From Phyllobacterium sp. YR531 (GTDB lineage Bacteria; Pseudomonadota; Alphaproteobacteria; Rhizobiales; Rhizobiaceae), in contig NZ_AKIZ01000022.1 of assembly GCF_000282595.1 (NCBI RefSeq), positions 124,001 to 188,000 of the forward strand: DNA of 64,000 nt. Direction: 5' to 3'. The notes under the pieces were generated by a model. It was not told the origin of the DNA, made no database searches, and saw only the letters and a program-made list of their open reading frames with translations. The position numbers and the translations under genes were made by a program. This document shows, in pieces, positions 38,005-46,783 of this stretch; positions within the stretch are counted from its first letter, which is position 1; each line of letters opens with the position of its first letter.

Positions 38005-39867
38005 TCACAAAAGCGCGCTGTTACCCATGATCGTAACGCTAACACCTTGTTCTACAATCAGCCTTTGAAGAGCGGAAACGTTTGGCTTTGCCGGTAAAGA
38101 TTTCAGTGCCTCTTTCACCGTCTGTGGGTTCGTTTGGGCGATGAACGCTGCAACAAGAATACTTTCTCCAGCGGGTATATCACCGACGAGTTGAGGCAGC
38201 GTGGTTTTTGTTGCGACGAGGTTGGTATTGGGTGGCGCATGATGAACCCGGGCATTTCGAATAACCGTAGAACCTAAATCGATCACAGCAGAGAGGTCTG
38301 TTGCCGTCTCGATTGAAGCATGAAGGCCCTCGGCTGTTATTTTTTCCTTGTTTGTGTAGTCACGCCCAACCGCAAAGCCACCTTCAATAGTTTTCAACGG
38401 TCGAGGGGTATCGATCCGATGAACTCGGATATGGAAAGGCCCATCCCAATAAAGCCAGGTATGGACGGTAACGTCTGTGTAGGGACGCCATCGGGAATAA
38501 AGGGTCCCGTCTGCAATCATCGCTTTCTCGTTGGTTTCGCGGGTCCTGAAATGTTTTCCATCGTCTGAGAACCCAATCATTCCATCTAAAACAGCTTCAT
38601 CGAACCGAACTTGGTCACTTTCGATGCTGAATCCATACCGGGCAGAGTAAGCAAACTTTGCGTATTTTTCCGAACCATGACGCATCTGCAAACATTGCTG
38701 TCCCGAACTTAGTGCGATTGCATCTCCCGGCGGGTTGGAAATAATAAATCCGGGATGCAGTTGGATAGCAGGTTTGGCTTCTTTTGCGTAAGGGACTTCG
38801 TCTTCCGACCAGAATGGGTGAGTGGAGGGCAGGGCGAGAGGTAGAAAGGCTTTCATTGCCCAATAGGGTGATTGAGGAGAATTATAACTCTCAGACATCA
38901 AAAGATTTGGATAGGTATAACCTATCGACAGCGTCCCATCGCTATTCGAGACTGGTTTGGAAGCCCACCAACGGAGATGACGCAGATAAAAGCCCTTCAA
39001 GACGCCCCAAGGGAGTGCTTCGACATTTGCAAAGGCTAGAGCGCCAAAGAAACCTGCTGGCGCACAACGATACGTTAACGACCGGCCAAAAACGAGGCCT
39101 GCTCCATCGTCGGCAAACCACCGGCAAATATCCGATGCAATAAGATGAGCTCGTTGTTTATACTGCTCTGCCAACTTGTTGGGCTGAAGAGCCGCCAGGA
39201 TCAATCCATAATAGTGAAACGCAAAGGGAATATAATAATCTACGCGCCGGATTGGACCATCACTGTACCAGCCGTCTCCGACATAAAACGTGTCCAGATC
39301 CGCTTCATATTGTTCATCGAGTTTCTGATTGTACTCGATGCCAACGGCTCGCAGGCCCATGCCGAGAAGAAGGCGAAAAAACTTCCAGTTGTTGTTATGA
39401 TATTCGACGCCATGAGCTGCGACGAGATATCTGGCAACGTTATGCTTTGACTCGTTACTCAACGGCTCCCAGATTTTGTGGGGAACCAGTTTGAGTGCAA
39501 AACCGATTGCCGCAAGCTCAACTAAACGTTGATTTTTATCTGGAACTGCGCCCCAAAATTCCGAATGAAGCGGATTCGTACCTGAAGCTAGCCCCCTGCA
39601 TATTGGCTCCCAATCGATCCAGTCCGCTCCTCCTATCTGAGCCGGTACAAGCCCCCAAAGAAGCCGCGAGAAGCCTTCAAGATCTGCCGAAGGTTGATCG
39701 AAATGAGCAGCTCCCACTCCGCGACGAATTCGGGCGCCACCCATAGAGCGGAACTTTTCCAGAGGTGCGGCCAGCGCTGCTACTGCTTGCTCCACGTCAT
39801 TTCTGCTTTGAAAGGGGTTGCCCTCCAATATCCGAAAGGAGTTCGGAGGGAATACAATATCAGGCAT
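38005..39867 (-). CDS. DUF2264 domain-containing protein
   Basis: Predicted cytoplasmic alpha/alpha-barrel protein of 620 residues with no signal peptide. It belongs to DUF2264, recognised by the N-terminal SADLEGFSRLLWGLVP block, NPLHSEFWG, HNNNWKFFRLLLGMGL and GWYSDGPIRRVDYYIPFAFHYYGL. The family is common in polysaccharide-degradation loci and fold-related to heparinase/uronate hydrolases, but its reaction is not established. It follows the binding-protein gene of the second CUT1 importer, 78 bp downstream, and probably processes imported oligosaccharides with the GH88 enzyme across the divergent promoter. Confidence 0.86.
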   Translation of the reverse strand: MPDIVFPPNSFRILEGNPFQSRNDVEQAVAALAAPLEKFRSMGGARIRRGVGAAHFDQPSADLEGFSRLLWGLVPAQIGGADWIDWEPICRGLASGTNPLHSEFWGAVPDKNQRLVELAAIGFALKLVPHKIWEPLSNESKHNVARYLVAAHGVEYHNNNWKFFRLLLGMGLRAVGIEYNQKLDEQYEADLDTFYVGDGWYSDGPIRRVDYYIPFAFHYYGLILAALQPNKLAEQYKQRAHLIASDICRWFADDGAGLVFGRSLTYRCAPAGFFGALAFANVEALPWGVLKGFYLRHLRWWASKPVSNSDGTLSIGYTYPNLLMSESYNSPQSPYWAMKAFLPLALPSTHPFWSEDEVPYAKEAKPAIQLHPGFIISNPPGDAIALSSGQQCLQMRHGSEKYAKFAYSARYGFSIESDQVRFDEAVLDGMIGFSDDGKHFRTRETNEKAMIADGTLYSRWRPYTDVTVHTWLYWDGPFHIRVHRIDTPRPLKTIEGGFAVGRDYTNKEKITAEGLHASIETATDLSAVIDLGSTVIRNARVHHAPPNTNLVATKTTLPQLVGDIPAGESILVAAFIAQTNPQTVKEALKSLPAKPNVSALQRLIVEQGVSVTIMGNSALL

Positions 39868-39896
39868 TTTTTAGGTTCCAAAGTTTGTAACATGAA

Positions 39897-39916
39897 CGCG
39901 AGATAGATATCTCGCG
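39897..39916 (-). repeat. Intergenic hairpin between binding-protein and DUF2264 genes
   Basis: A perfect 9-bp inverted repeat CGCGAGATA/TATCTCGCG with a 2-base centre. No U tract follows. It may protect the 3' end of the upstream transporter mRNA or lower DUF2264 expression; role inferred. Confidence 0.5.
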
Positions 39917-39945
39917 CCACTTGTTGCCGTAACGGTATGAGAAAA

Positions 39946-41232
39946 TCAGCTTTTCAGAATGCGCTTGCCTTGAGAAATCAGCTCGGCACCAGCTTCAGCA
40001 GGGGTGAGATTTCCATAGGCCAGTTTCAGGCCAATTGGCATGAAAGCCCGGGTGTTAAACTCGGTTGCCCCAAGTGGTATTTGTGGGGGGTAAGGCCCAA
40101 CACGATCTGCGATGTTGTTGATGTAGGCGACGGTCTTTTTTGCGAGCTCGTCGATCGTTGGCGTTATGGTTTGTTGAATATCAAGATTAACCGGGACACC
40201 GCGTTCAATCCCGAGAATATTCCCGGCATCCTTGTCATTGATGAAGTAATCAAGAAACTCTGCCGCAATTTCCTGATTTTTGCTTTGACTGGAAATGGCC
40301 CATATCAGAGCCGGGCGATAGAATAGGCCGCTTGGAGCAGTCTTATTCGCTATTGGCGTGGAGGTTATTTCCAGTGGTCCCTTATACACCGCTTGATAGG
40401 CTGGTAGGAGATTTGAGTAGGTCATCGCAATGACCGCATTGCCAGTCGTCAGTGGATTGGTCTCAACCAGACTTTTGTCCATGGATTGCACCTCCGCAGG
40501 TGTGCAACCGCCCTGCTTTGAGAGGTTCTGCCAATATGTATACCATTCGGTGGCGTCATCTGCCGTGAACCCAAGTTTACCATCTTCTGTGTACATTGAT
40601 TTGTCACGCTGGCGGAGCCAACCCGTGAACATTGAATTGTAATGCGCACAATTTCCTACGGCCCAGACATTGTCCTTCCCCATGAATTTTGTCAGTTCGA
40701 TACAGGTCTTGGCAAAATCCTCCCAGCTTGTATTTGAGTCTGGTGGAGCGATGTTCGCCTTGGCAAAGATATCCTTATCGTAGAGCATCGCACATGCGTT
40801 TAGCGCGATAGGTATTCCGGAGATTTGTCCATCAACTTTGCAAAGATCCAAAGAGCCAGGAGCTAGTCGTTCCGTACGAATCTTCTTTCCAAAATAGCTG
40901 TCGAGAGGCAAAGCTGCTTTTCTACGTCCATAATCAGCAAAGGAATTAGGCTCTAGCTGGAAGATATCCGGCAAATTTCCACCGGCCATCATAGTGGTAA
41001 GTTTTGACCAATAGTCCGCGCCAGCAGTTTCTGCATTGATGGTAACGCCGCTATGAGTTTTTGAGAATAATGCTGCGACATCTTGGGTTCGCTTTGCCCG
41101 GCCGGGTGTCCCCCACCAATACAAGCGCAGCCTGGTCTCCTGCGCCAATGCGTGTGTTATGCCTGAAAGAGATGCAGCAGCACCCATACCCAGGACTGCG
41201 CTGTTCATTAGCATTTGTCTTCTATTGATCAT
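39946..41232 (-). CDS. Carbohydrate ABC transporter substrate-binding protein (second importer)
   Basis: Periplasmic sugar-binding protein of the CUT1 class. ATG 41232 follows GGAGGAGCACGTG and gives 428 residues; upstream in-frame ATGs at 41247 and 41259 are unsupported. The signal has a twin-arginine opening NRRQML (Arg4-Arg5), cleaved after ALA (residue 30), so Tat export is possible. The mature start TRLRLYWWGTPGRAKRTQDVAALF and GGNLPDIFQLEPNSFADYGRR block are typical of oligosaccharide/uronate binders. It is the fourth gene of the importer operon (permease, permease, ATPase, binding protein), an unusual position for the most abundant component. Confidence 0.89.
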   Translation of the reverse strand: MINRRQMLMNSAVLGMGAAASLSGITHALAQETRLRLYWWGTPGRAKRTQDVAALFSKTHSGVTINAETAGADYWSKLTTMMAGGNLPDIFQLEPNSFADYGRRKAALPLDSYFGKKIRTERLAPGSLDLCKVDGQISGIPIALNACAMLYDKDIFAKANIAPPDSNTSWEDFAKTCIELTKFMGKDNVWAVGNCAHYNSMFTGWLRQRDKSMYTEDGKLGFTADDATEWYTYWQNLSKQGGCTPAEVQSMDKSLVETNPLTTGNAVIAMTYSNLLPAYQAVYKGPLEITSTPIANKTAPSGLFYRPALIWAISSQSKNQEIAAEFLDYFINDKDAGNILGIERGVPVNLDIQQTITPTIDELAKKTVAYINNIADRVGPYPPQIPLGATEFNTRAFMPIGLKLAYGNLTPAEAGAELISQGKRILKS

Positions 41233-41269
41233 CACGTGCTCCTCCATCGTTGCGATCAAATTTTCTTCT

Positions 41270-42352
41270 TTAGTCGTTCAATCGATTTCCATCTGAACCA
41301 AAAAGGTGGCAATGCTGATGAGAGATACCGACGTTCAACATATCCCCGGAGGCAATCGCTCTTTGCCCTTCGAGGACAGCAATCAGGCTCTGTCCATCTT
41401 GAAGTTGGCCATAAGCAACGGTTTGCCCGCCTAGCTGCTCAACATGGCTGACCGCCATCGAACCAAGCAAAACATCGGCTTTTGGATCGGTTGAGATATG
41501 TTCCGGGCGCACGCCCAAACTGAATTTCATGCCAGGTTCGGCCTGGAGCGTTGTCGGAATACTCAGCCGCGTATCGGCCAAAGAAAACTTTGCATTCACG
41601 TCGGTAGACGTACGAAAATCTATATTGAGGAAGTTCATCTTCGGGCTACCGATAAAGCCCGCAATAAACTTGTTCGCGGGTTTGTTATAAAGTTCGAGCG
41701 GACGCCCACATTGCTCAATATTACCGCTTCTCAAAACCACGATACGGTCTGCAAGAGTCATGGCTTCAACTTGATCATGGGTCACGTAGATCATGGTTGC
41801 ACCGAGCTCTTTGTGCAGTTTGGCAATTTCAACACGCGTCTGTACGCGCAGTTCAGCATCGAGATTGGAGAGTGGTTCATCGAAAAGGAAAATGTTTGGC
41901 TCACGAACAATGGCGCGTCCAATGGCGACCCGCTGACGCTGTCCTCCGGACAATGCTTTGGGTTTTCGATCTAAAAGATGCGTAATTTGCAGAATGTCTG
42001 CTGCCTTTTGCACACGTACTTTTATTTCTGCGCGCGGCAAACCTGCGGTTTCCAGCCCGAATGCCATATTCTTGTAGACGCTCATATGCGGGTACAGCGC
42101 ATAAGATTGAAATACCATTGCGATACCGCGCTCTGAGGGCGGCACTTCATTCATGAGGGCGCCGTTGATAGTGAGTTCGCCACCACTTATCGGCTCAAGT
42201 CCAGCAATCATGCGGAGCAGAGTAGATTTACCGCAACCGGAAGGGCCGACGAAAACAATGAACTCGCCCTTGTTGATTTCAAGATTCACGCCGTTGATGA
42301 CGTCCACCGTACCAAAGCGCTTGTCTATGTTCTTCAGTGCGAGATCTACCAT
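41270..42352 (-). CDS. Carbohydrate ABC transporter ATPase (MalK/UgpC type, second importer)
   Basis: ATPase of the second CUT1 importer, 360 residues. Walker [10 protein letters not shown] (residues 36-44), signature [18 protein letters not shown] and Walker [16 protein letters not shown] are intact, and a MalK-type C-terminal domain follows LGVRPEHI. GAAGGTT precedes the start. It is clearly homologous to the ATPase at 28529-29626 but diverges in the C-terminal domain. It is 55 bp after the MalG-type permease gene. Confidence 0.93.
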   Translation of the reverse strand: MVDLALKNIDKRFGTVDVINGVNLEINKGEFIVFVGPSGCGKSTLLRMIAGLEPISGGELTINGALMNEVPPSERGIAMVFQSYALYPHMSVYKNMAFGLETAGLPRAEIKVRVQKAADILQITHLLDRKPKALSGGQRQRVAIGRAIVREPNIFLFDEPLSNLDAELRVQTRVEIAKLHKELGATMIYVTHDQVEAMTLADRIVVLRSGNIEQCGRPLELYNKPANKFIAGFIGSPKMNFLNIDFRTSTDVNAKFSLADTRLSIPTTLQAEPGMKFSLGVRPEHISTDPKADVLLGSMAVSHVEQLGGQTVAYGQLQDGQSLIAVLEGQRAIASGDMLNVGISHQHCHLFGSDGNRLND

Positions 42353-42407
42353 TTTGAACCTTCAAGAATGCCGTAATTTGGATCGCGTAAAACTCGTTGA
42401 GATAAGC

Positions 42408-43277
42408 TCATCGTTTCATTCCAGTGGTAGCGATGCCCTCAATCAGCAATCGCTGGAATAGAATGAACAGAATGAAAATGGGAAAGACTGTCAGCGTAGA
42501 CATGGCAAACAAAGCGCTCCAGTCAGACTGTGCAGTCGAATCTACGAACGATCTCAAGCCGAGCTGTACCGTGTAATTCTGGATGTCGTTGAGATAGATA
42601 AGCGGTGCGAAGAAGTCGTCCCACGTCCAAATGAAGGAAAATACGGCGGCTGTGGCCAAAACTGGCATTGAGAGTGGAAGAATGATCTTGAAATAAATGC
42701 GCCATGGGCCGCAGCCGTCCATGATCGCTGCTTCATCCAGCTCTTTCGGCAATCCTCGAAAGAACTGCACCATGAGGAACACGAAAAACGCATCGATGGC
42801 GAGGAACTTAGGGACGACCAAAGGCAGGATTGTGTTGACCCAGCCAAGCTTCAAAAACAGTACATACTGGGGAATAAGTACCGCGTGTTGAGGCATGATC
42901 AACGTGCCAAGCATTAAAGCAAACCAGAAGTCGCGGCCAAAAAACCGCAATCTTGTGAACGCATATGCGGCGAGCGAACATGAAATAAGATTGCCCACTA
43001 CTGCAAGGACCGACACCATCAGCGAGTTGAAGAACAATTTGCTGAAGCTGACACTAAGTCCATTCCAGCCACGAACATAGGCATCAAACGATAAGGTGTC
43101 CGGAATTAACGATACTGAAGTGAAAATCTCATCGTTTGGTTTGAATGAACTGGAGATCATCCAGAGCAATGGATAAAGCATTATCAAGCTTGCAGCCGTC
43201 AAAAGGCAGTATTTGACAATACGTTTTGACGTAAAAAGCAAACCTGATGAGTTTTGATGGGCGCTGAGATCAGTCAT
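42408..43277 (-). CDS. Carbohydrate ABC transporter permease (MalG type, second importer)
   Basis: Inner-membrane permease of 289 residues. ATG 43277 overlaps the preceding permease stop by 8 bp; the in-frame extension to 43373 would lie inside that gene and is rejected. Six membrane segments follow an N-terminal cytoplasmic tail. The ATPase-contact loop is ELDEAAIMDGCGPWRIYFKI. The protein ends ...EGIATTGMKR, usual for UgpE-like permeases. Confidence 0.9.
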   Translation of the reverse strand: MTDLSAHQNSSGLLFTSKRIVKYCLLTAASLIMLYPLLWMISSSFKPNDEIFTSVSLIPDTLSFDAYVRGWNGLSVSFSKLFFNSLMVSVLAVVGNLISCSLAAYAFTRLRFFGRDFWFALMLGTLIMPQHAVLIPQYVLFLKLGWVNTILPLVVPKFLAIDAFFVFLMVQFFRGLPKELDEAAIMDGCGPWRIYFKIILPLSMPVLATAAVFSFIWTWDDFFAPLIYLNDIQNYTVQLGLRSFVDSTAQSDWSALFAMSTLTVFPIFILFILFQRLLIEGIATTGMKR

Positions 43278-44175
43278 CGTAATGCACCCAATATTTTGCA
43301 GATAAGAATGATAGCGCGGTGAAAATCGCAATGATAACCACCAGCACCCATGCAAGCGCCGATGCATAGCCAATATGGAGGTTCACGAACGCCTCCTGGA
43401 AAAGGTAGAGCGTGTAGAAGAGAGTGCTGTCGATAGGTCCACCTTCGCCGCCGCTGATCACGAAGGCGGAAGTGAATGCTTTAAAGGCATCGATCGTTTG
43501 AATAACCGCATTGAAGAAGATCACTGGCGTCAACAAGGGTAAGGTTATCTTGAAAAACTGCCGTGCCCGACTGGCTCCATCAATGCTCGCTGCTTCGTAC
43601 ATATCGAGCGGAATTTGCCGAAGGCCGGCAAGAAAGATGATCATAGACGATCCGAACTGCCATATCGCCAACAAGACCAATGTATACAGCGCCGTAGAAG
43701 GATTTGAAATCCAGCTGGGGCCGTCGTAGCCGAAAGCGTATTCCAGCCCTCGGTTCAGCAAACCATCTCCCGCAAAAATCTGTCGCCAAAGAAAGGCTAT
43801 GGCCACAGTGCCACCAAGCAGTGATGGCAGATAGAAAATGGCGCGAAAGACTGCCAGCCCACGCAGCCCCTTATTTAATGCCACTGCAATGCTCAGCGCA
43901 AAAATCAGCTTTAACGGCACCGATAGCACCACGAATGTGAATGTAACATTCATAGCTGTCCAGAAGCGCGGATCATCTGATGCGATGCGGACATAGTTAT
44001 CGAGGCCGATCCATTCAGGCGGTGCCATCAAGCCGTAATCTGTAAACGAGAGATAGATGGATGTTGCGATTGGACCAATGGTCAAGGCTGCAAATCCTAC
44101 CAGCCATGGCAACAGAAAGCTGTAGCTCACCAATTGCCGTTTAAAGCGGCGTGACATGGGCTGGGCAAAACTCAT
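43270..44175 (-). CDS. Carbohydrate ABC transporter permease (MalF type, second importer)
   Basis: First gene of the second importer operon, 301 residues with six membrane segments (SFLLPWLVGFAALTIGPIATSIYLSFTDYGL opening, quoted as landmark in part: FLLPWLVGFAAL). The EAA loop is DMYEAASIDGASRARQFFKI. ATG 44175 is used; ATG 44157 six codons later is an alternative, and neither has a strong ribosome site. It is divergent from the GH88 gene. Confidence 0.89.
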   Translation of the reverse strand: MSFAQPMSRRFKRQLVSYSFLLPWLVGFAALTIGPIATSIYLSFTDYGLMAPPEWIGLDNYVRIASDDPRFWTAMNVTFTFVVLSVPLKLIFALSIAVALNKGLRGLAVFRAIFYLPSLLGGTVAIAFLWRQIFAGDGLLNRGLEYAFGYDGPSWISNPSTALYTLVLLAIWQFGSSMIIFLAGLRQIPLDMYEAASIDGASRARQFFKITLPLLTPVIFFNAVIQTIDAFKAFTSAFVISGGEGGPIDSTLFYTLYLFQEAFVNLHIGYASALAWVLVVIIAIFTALSFLSAKYWVHYDD

Positions 44176-44200
44176 TCGCCCGTAACCATAAAAACCATGT

Positions 44201-44357
44201 CACGAAATTTTCGTTCTATTTTCGTGAGCAAGTCCACCTCCCATAAGTGCCTAAAACCATATCTCCCGAATACAATGGGTCGCAGTGAATATTGCATTAG
44301 CGAAAATGTCAAACGAAAAAATATAATTGACGAAACTTACGCATAGTGCGAAACTAT
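44201..44357. promoter_or_regulatory. Candidate operators in the divergent promoter of the GH88/importer locus
   Basis: The 204-bp divergent region holds three dyads: CACGAAA (44201-44207) with TTTCGTG (44220-44226); CATTAGCGAAAATG (44295-44308), a partial palindrome centred on CG like LacI-family sites; and ATAGT...ACTAT (44343-44357) just before the GH88 ribosome site. They are possible sites for the LacI regulator at 45637. Binding is inference and each site is weaker than those of the first sugar cluster. Confidence 0.35.
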
Positions 44358-44379
44358 TTTAACTGAAGAGGAAATTTTT

Positions 44380-45567
44380 ATGAAAGCGCAATTCGATACT
44401 TATTTTGGCAGTGTTGTTCTCCCTGCAAGCTCCAACCGATTGGTGCACCAAAAAGCATTGGAGCGATGCTTGGAGAGGCTTCAGAACAAACTGCCCACGC
44501 TTGGCGTTCGTAACCCGAAAATTGGCATCGATAATCTGACGTGGTCATACTGCAGGCCGGGTGATTGGGTTATCAGTTTTTTATCCGGACAGCTTTGGCT
44601 TGGGCTGCAATTAACAGGAGATTCCGTATTCTTAAATGCGGCTCGTGCTCGGCGCTCGGCTTTCCGAGATATATTGCGGGATCGTCGCGCTCAAAATCAT
44701 GATCTCGGCTTTCAATTTTCTCTAAGCTGCGTTGCCGATTGGCGGACTACGGGCTCCAAGGAAGCTCGGGAAATGGCTCTTGAAGCGGCTAGAAATCTGC
44801 TCTGGAGATATTGCCAGCAAGGCAAATATATTCAGGCCTGGAATGCGCGTCCGGGGCAGGGCGAGGATCGTGTTGAATTCGTTGCGGGTCGGATGATCGC
44901 TGACACGATGCAAAATCTAGCCCTACTATATTGGGCAGCAGATGAGACCGGAAATCCGGATTTCTCCGACGTTGCGAATGGTCACGCAGAAACGACAGCC
45001 AAATATTTGGTCAGAGAAGACGATACCAGCTTTCATACATTTGTATTCGACAAGGTATCTGGTAGGCCGCTCCGTGGTGAAACGCATCAAGGTTATGCCC
45101 ATGATTCCTGCTGGTCGCGGGGGCAGGCATGGATGATTCATGGATTTGCTCAATCCGCACTCACAACTAGGAACGACGCCTATCTGGATATTGCAAAGCG
45201 GCTTGCGGCAAAAGCAGAGAATCTCATGGGATCATCCAATGTTCCTGTTTGGGATTTCGGTGTGCCCGATTCCGCAAACGCTCCTAGAGACAGCTCTGCA
45301 GGAGCGATAATGGCTGCCGGCGTCTATATAATTGCCGATTTGGTGCCGGACGCGGAGGCCGCTCGCTGGAAGGCTCTTGCCGATCGTCTTTTGCAAGGCC
45401 TCTTGGACGAGTGTGATCTTACAAAGAATCCGCAAGCCGAAGGGCTTCTTGCACATGGCGCGGCACACGTTACTGCAGGCTACGCAGATACAATGCTTCC
45501 TTACGGCGATTATTATTTTATGGAGGCTCTCATGCGTTCGCTTGGCCACACGGAATTCTTCTGGTAG
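44380..45567 (+). CDS. Glycoside hydrolase family 88 (unsaturated glucuronyl/uronyl hydrolase)
   Basis: Cytoplasmic enzyme with no signal peptide, 395 residues, that hydrates and so releases the unsaturated uronic acid left at oligosaccharide ends by polysaccharide lyases. Two acidic residues match, in order, the pair essential in characterised family members: Asp108 in NHDLGF and Asp175 in ADTMQN. The HDSCWSRGQAWMIHGFAQSA block is a further signature. GAGGAA lies nine bases before ATG 44380. Divergent from the second importer and upstream of a LacI regulator, so the importer probably brings in unsaturated oligosaccharides. No polysaccharide lyase is encoded here. Confidence 0.89.
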   Translation: MKAQFDTYFGSVVLPASSNRLVHQKALERCLERLQNKLPTLGVRNPKIGIDNLTWSYCRPGDWVISFLSGQLWLGLQLTGDSVFLNAARARRSAFRDILRDRRAQNHDLGFQFSLSCVADWRTTGSKEAREMALEAARNLLWRYCQQGKYIQAWNARPGQGEDRVEFVAGRMIADTMQNLALLYWAADETGNPDFSDVANGHAETTAKYLVREDDTSFHTFVFDKVSGRPLRGETHQGYAHDSCWSRGQAWMIHGFAQSALTTRNDAYLDIAKRLAAKAENLMGSSNVPVWDFGVPDSANAPRDSSAGAIMAAGVYIIADLVPDAEAARWKALADRLLQGLLDECDLTKNPQAEGLLAHGAAHVTAGYADTMLPYGDYYFMEALMRSLGHTEFFW

Positions 45568-45596
45568 TCAACGAGTATAATACATCCACCATGTTA

Positions 45597-45606
45597 AAAC
45601 GCGTTT
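45597..45606. promoter_or_regulatory. Perfect palindrome upstream of the second LacI gene
   Basis: AAACGCGTTT lies 30 bp before the LacI start. LacI-family operators often resemble this, though its centre is GC rather than CG. Possible autoregulatory site; low confidence. Confidence 0.3.
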
Positions 45607-45636
45607 CCGCTAAAGGTGTGGTACGGATACTTTGAA

Positions 45637-46680
45637 ATGAATGATGACATAGTAGCAACTGTAACGCTGCACGACATTGCGAAAGCAGCGGGCGTTTCAG
45701 TTGCGTCAGTTTCCAAGGTACTGAACAATCGCCCCGGTGTTGGTGATGAGAGCCGTCGTCGCATTATCGGAATTGCCGACAAGATGGGCTATCAAGCCCG
45801 CGCGTCTAAGGGGCAGTCTTCTGCCGCTGTGGAACGGGTGACGATAATAACGCCCGGTGAGTATTATTCGAATTCTCAATTTTATGCTGACGTGATCAAA
45901 GGCATTCTGGATGCGGCATCATCACAAGCGGTCTCTGTAGATGTCAGGCTGATCGGGCGGTATATGCCAGAGGCAGATTCGGACATTGAGAAAATATTGA
46001 AGGAAACAGCGTCAGGAGCATTCCTGCTTGTTGGACTCGACTATCCTGAGATCATAGAACGGATTGTCGTAAGTGGTTTTCCAGCAATCATTGTGAACGG
46101 CGCTGACCGTTCTATGCGCATAAGTAGCGTGACCCCCGATAACAGGTCCGCAGGTTGGTTGGCCACGTGCCGTCTTTTGGCTGCAGGGCACCGCAGGATC
46201 ATGCATGTGACTCTACCTCATCGAACGTCTCTTGTGCGCCGGATGGACGGGTTTAGAGATGCACTGGAAGAGGCCGGGCTTGGGTTTGACCGATCGCGTG
46301 ATGTTCTGGATCTTGGCAAAGAGGGAGTGCTTGAGTACCAATCTGCACTTGCGGTGAAGCGCGCATTGGAAGACGGTCGTTTCGATGGCGTTACGGCCTT
46401 ATTTTGCAGCAGTGATCTTGTCGCGCTCGGGGTCGTGGATGGATTGAAAGAAGCCGGCTTCGCGATACCTGAAGCTTTTTCGATTATCGGGATAGATGAC
46501 GTGGCTATAGCTTTATATAGCAGGCCGCCATTGACAACGATACGTGTCGACAGGCTCGAGCTAGGGCGCGTCGGGTTTCTGATGCTTCAGGAGAAAATCT
46601 CCAATCCCTCCATCGGCGTACGCCATGTGGACATTGGTGTTGAGTTGATCGAGCGCAGCACAGTCGCCGTAGTAGGCTGA
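45637..46680 (+). CDS. LacI-family transcriptional regulator (second sugar cluster)
   Basis: Probable repressor of the GH88 and importer genes. ATG 45637 gives 347 residues and leaves a normal LacI N-terminus; an in-frame GTG at 45616 is an alternative. The helix-turn-helix is TLHDIAKAAGVSVASVSKVLNNRPGVG, and the effector domain carries VTIITPGEYYSNSQFYADVIKG, DGVTALFCSSDLVALGVVDGL and SIIGIDDVAIALYSRPPLTTI. The gene lies 69 bp after the GH88 gene, same strand, and may be co-transcribed with it. Confidence 0.89.
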   Translation: MNDDIVATVTLHDIAKAAGVSVASVSKVLNNRPGVGDESRRRIIGIADKMGYQARASKGQSSAAVERVTIITPGEYYSNSQFYADVIKGILDAASSQAVSVDVRLIGRYMPEADSDIEKILKETASGAFLLVGLDYPEIIERIVVSGFPAIIVNGADRSMRISSVTPDNRSAGWLATCRLLAAGHRRIMHVTLPHRTSLVRRMDGFRDALEEAGLGFDRSRDVLDLGKEGVLEYQSALAVKRALEDGRFDGVTALFCSSDLVALGVVDGLKEAGFAIPEAFSIIGIDDVAIALYSRPPLTTIRVDRLELGRVGFLMLQEKISNPSIGVRHVDIGVELIERSTVAVVG

Positions 46681-46783
46681 TCTGTCATTAGCTATATTGC
46701 ATCATTAACGGATGCATTCCTTATTAAATCTCCCTAGTCTTCCCCGAGTTAGGTGGCACCAAAGCTTTATAAGGAAGGTTTCC

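Noticed and set aside
28529-42352. The two CUT1 importers as a recent duplication
   Set aside because: The ATPases share only family-level motifs, gene orders differ (binding protein first versus fourth), and binding proteins use different signals; separate origins are more likely.
46698-46716. TGCATC/GATGCA stem after the second LacI gene as terminator
   Set aside because: Only 6 bp, A+T-rich, with no clear U tract.
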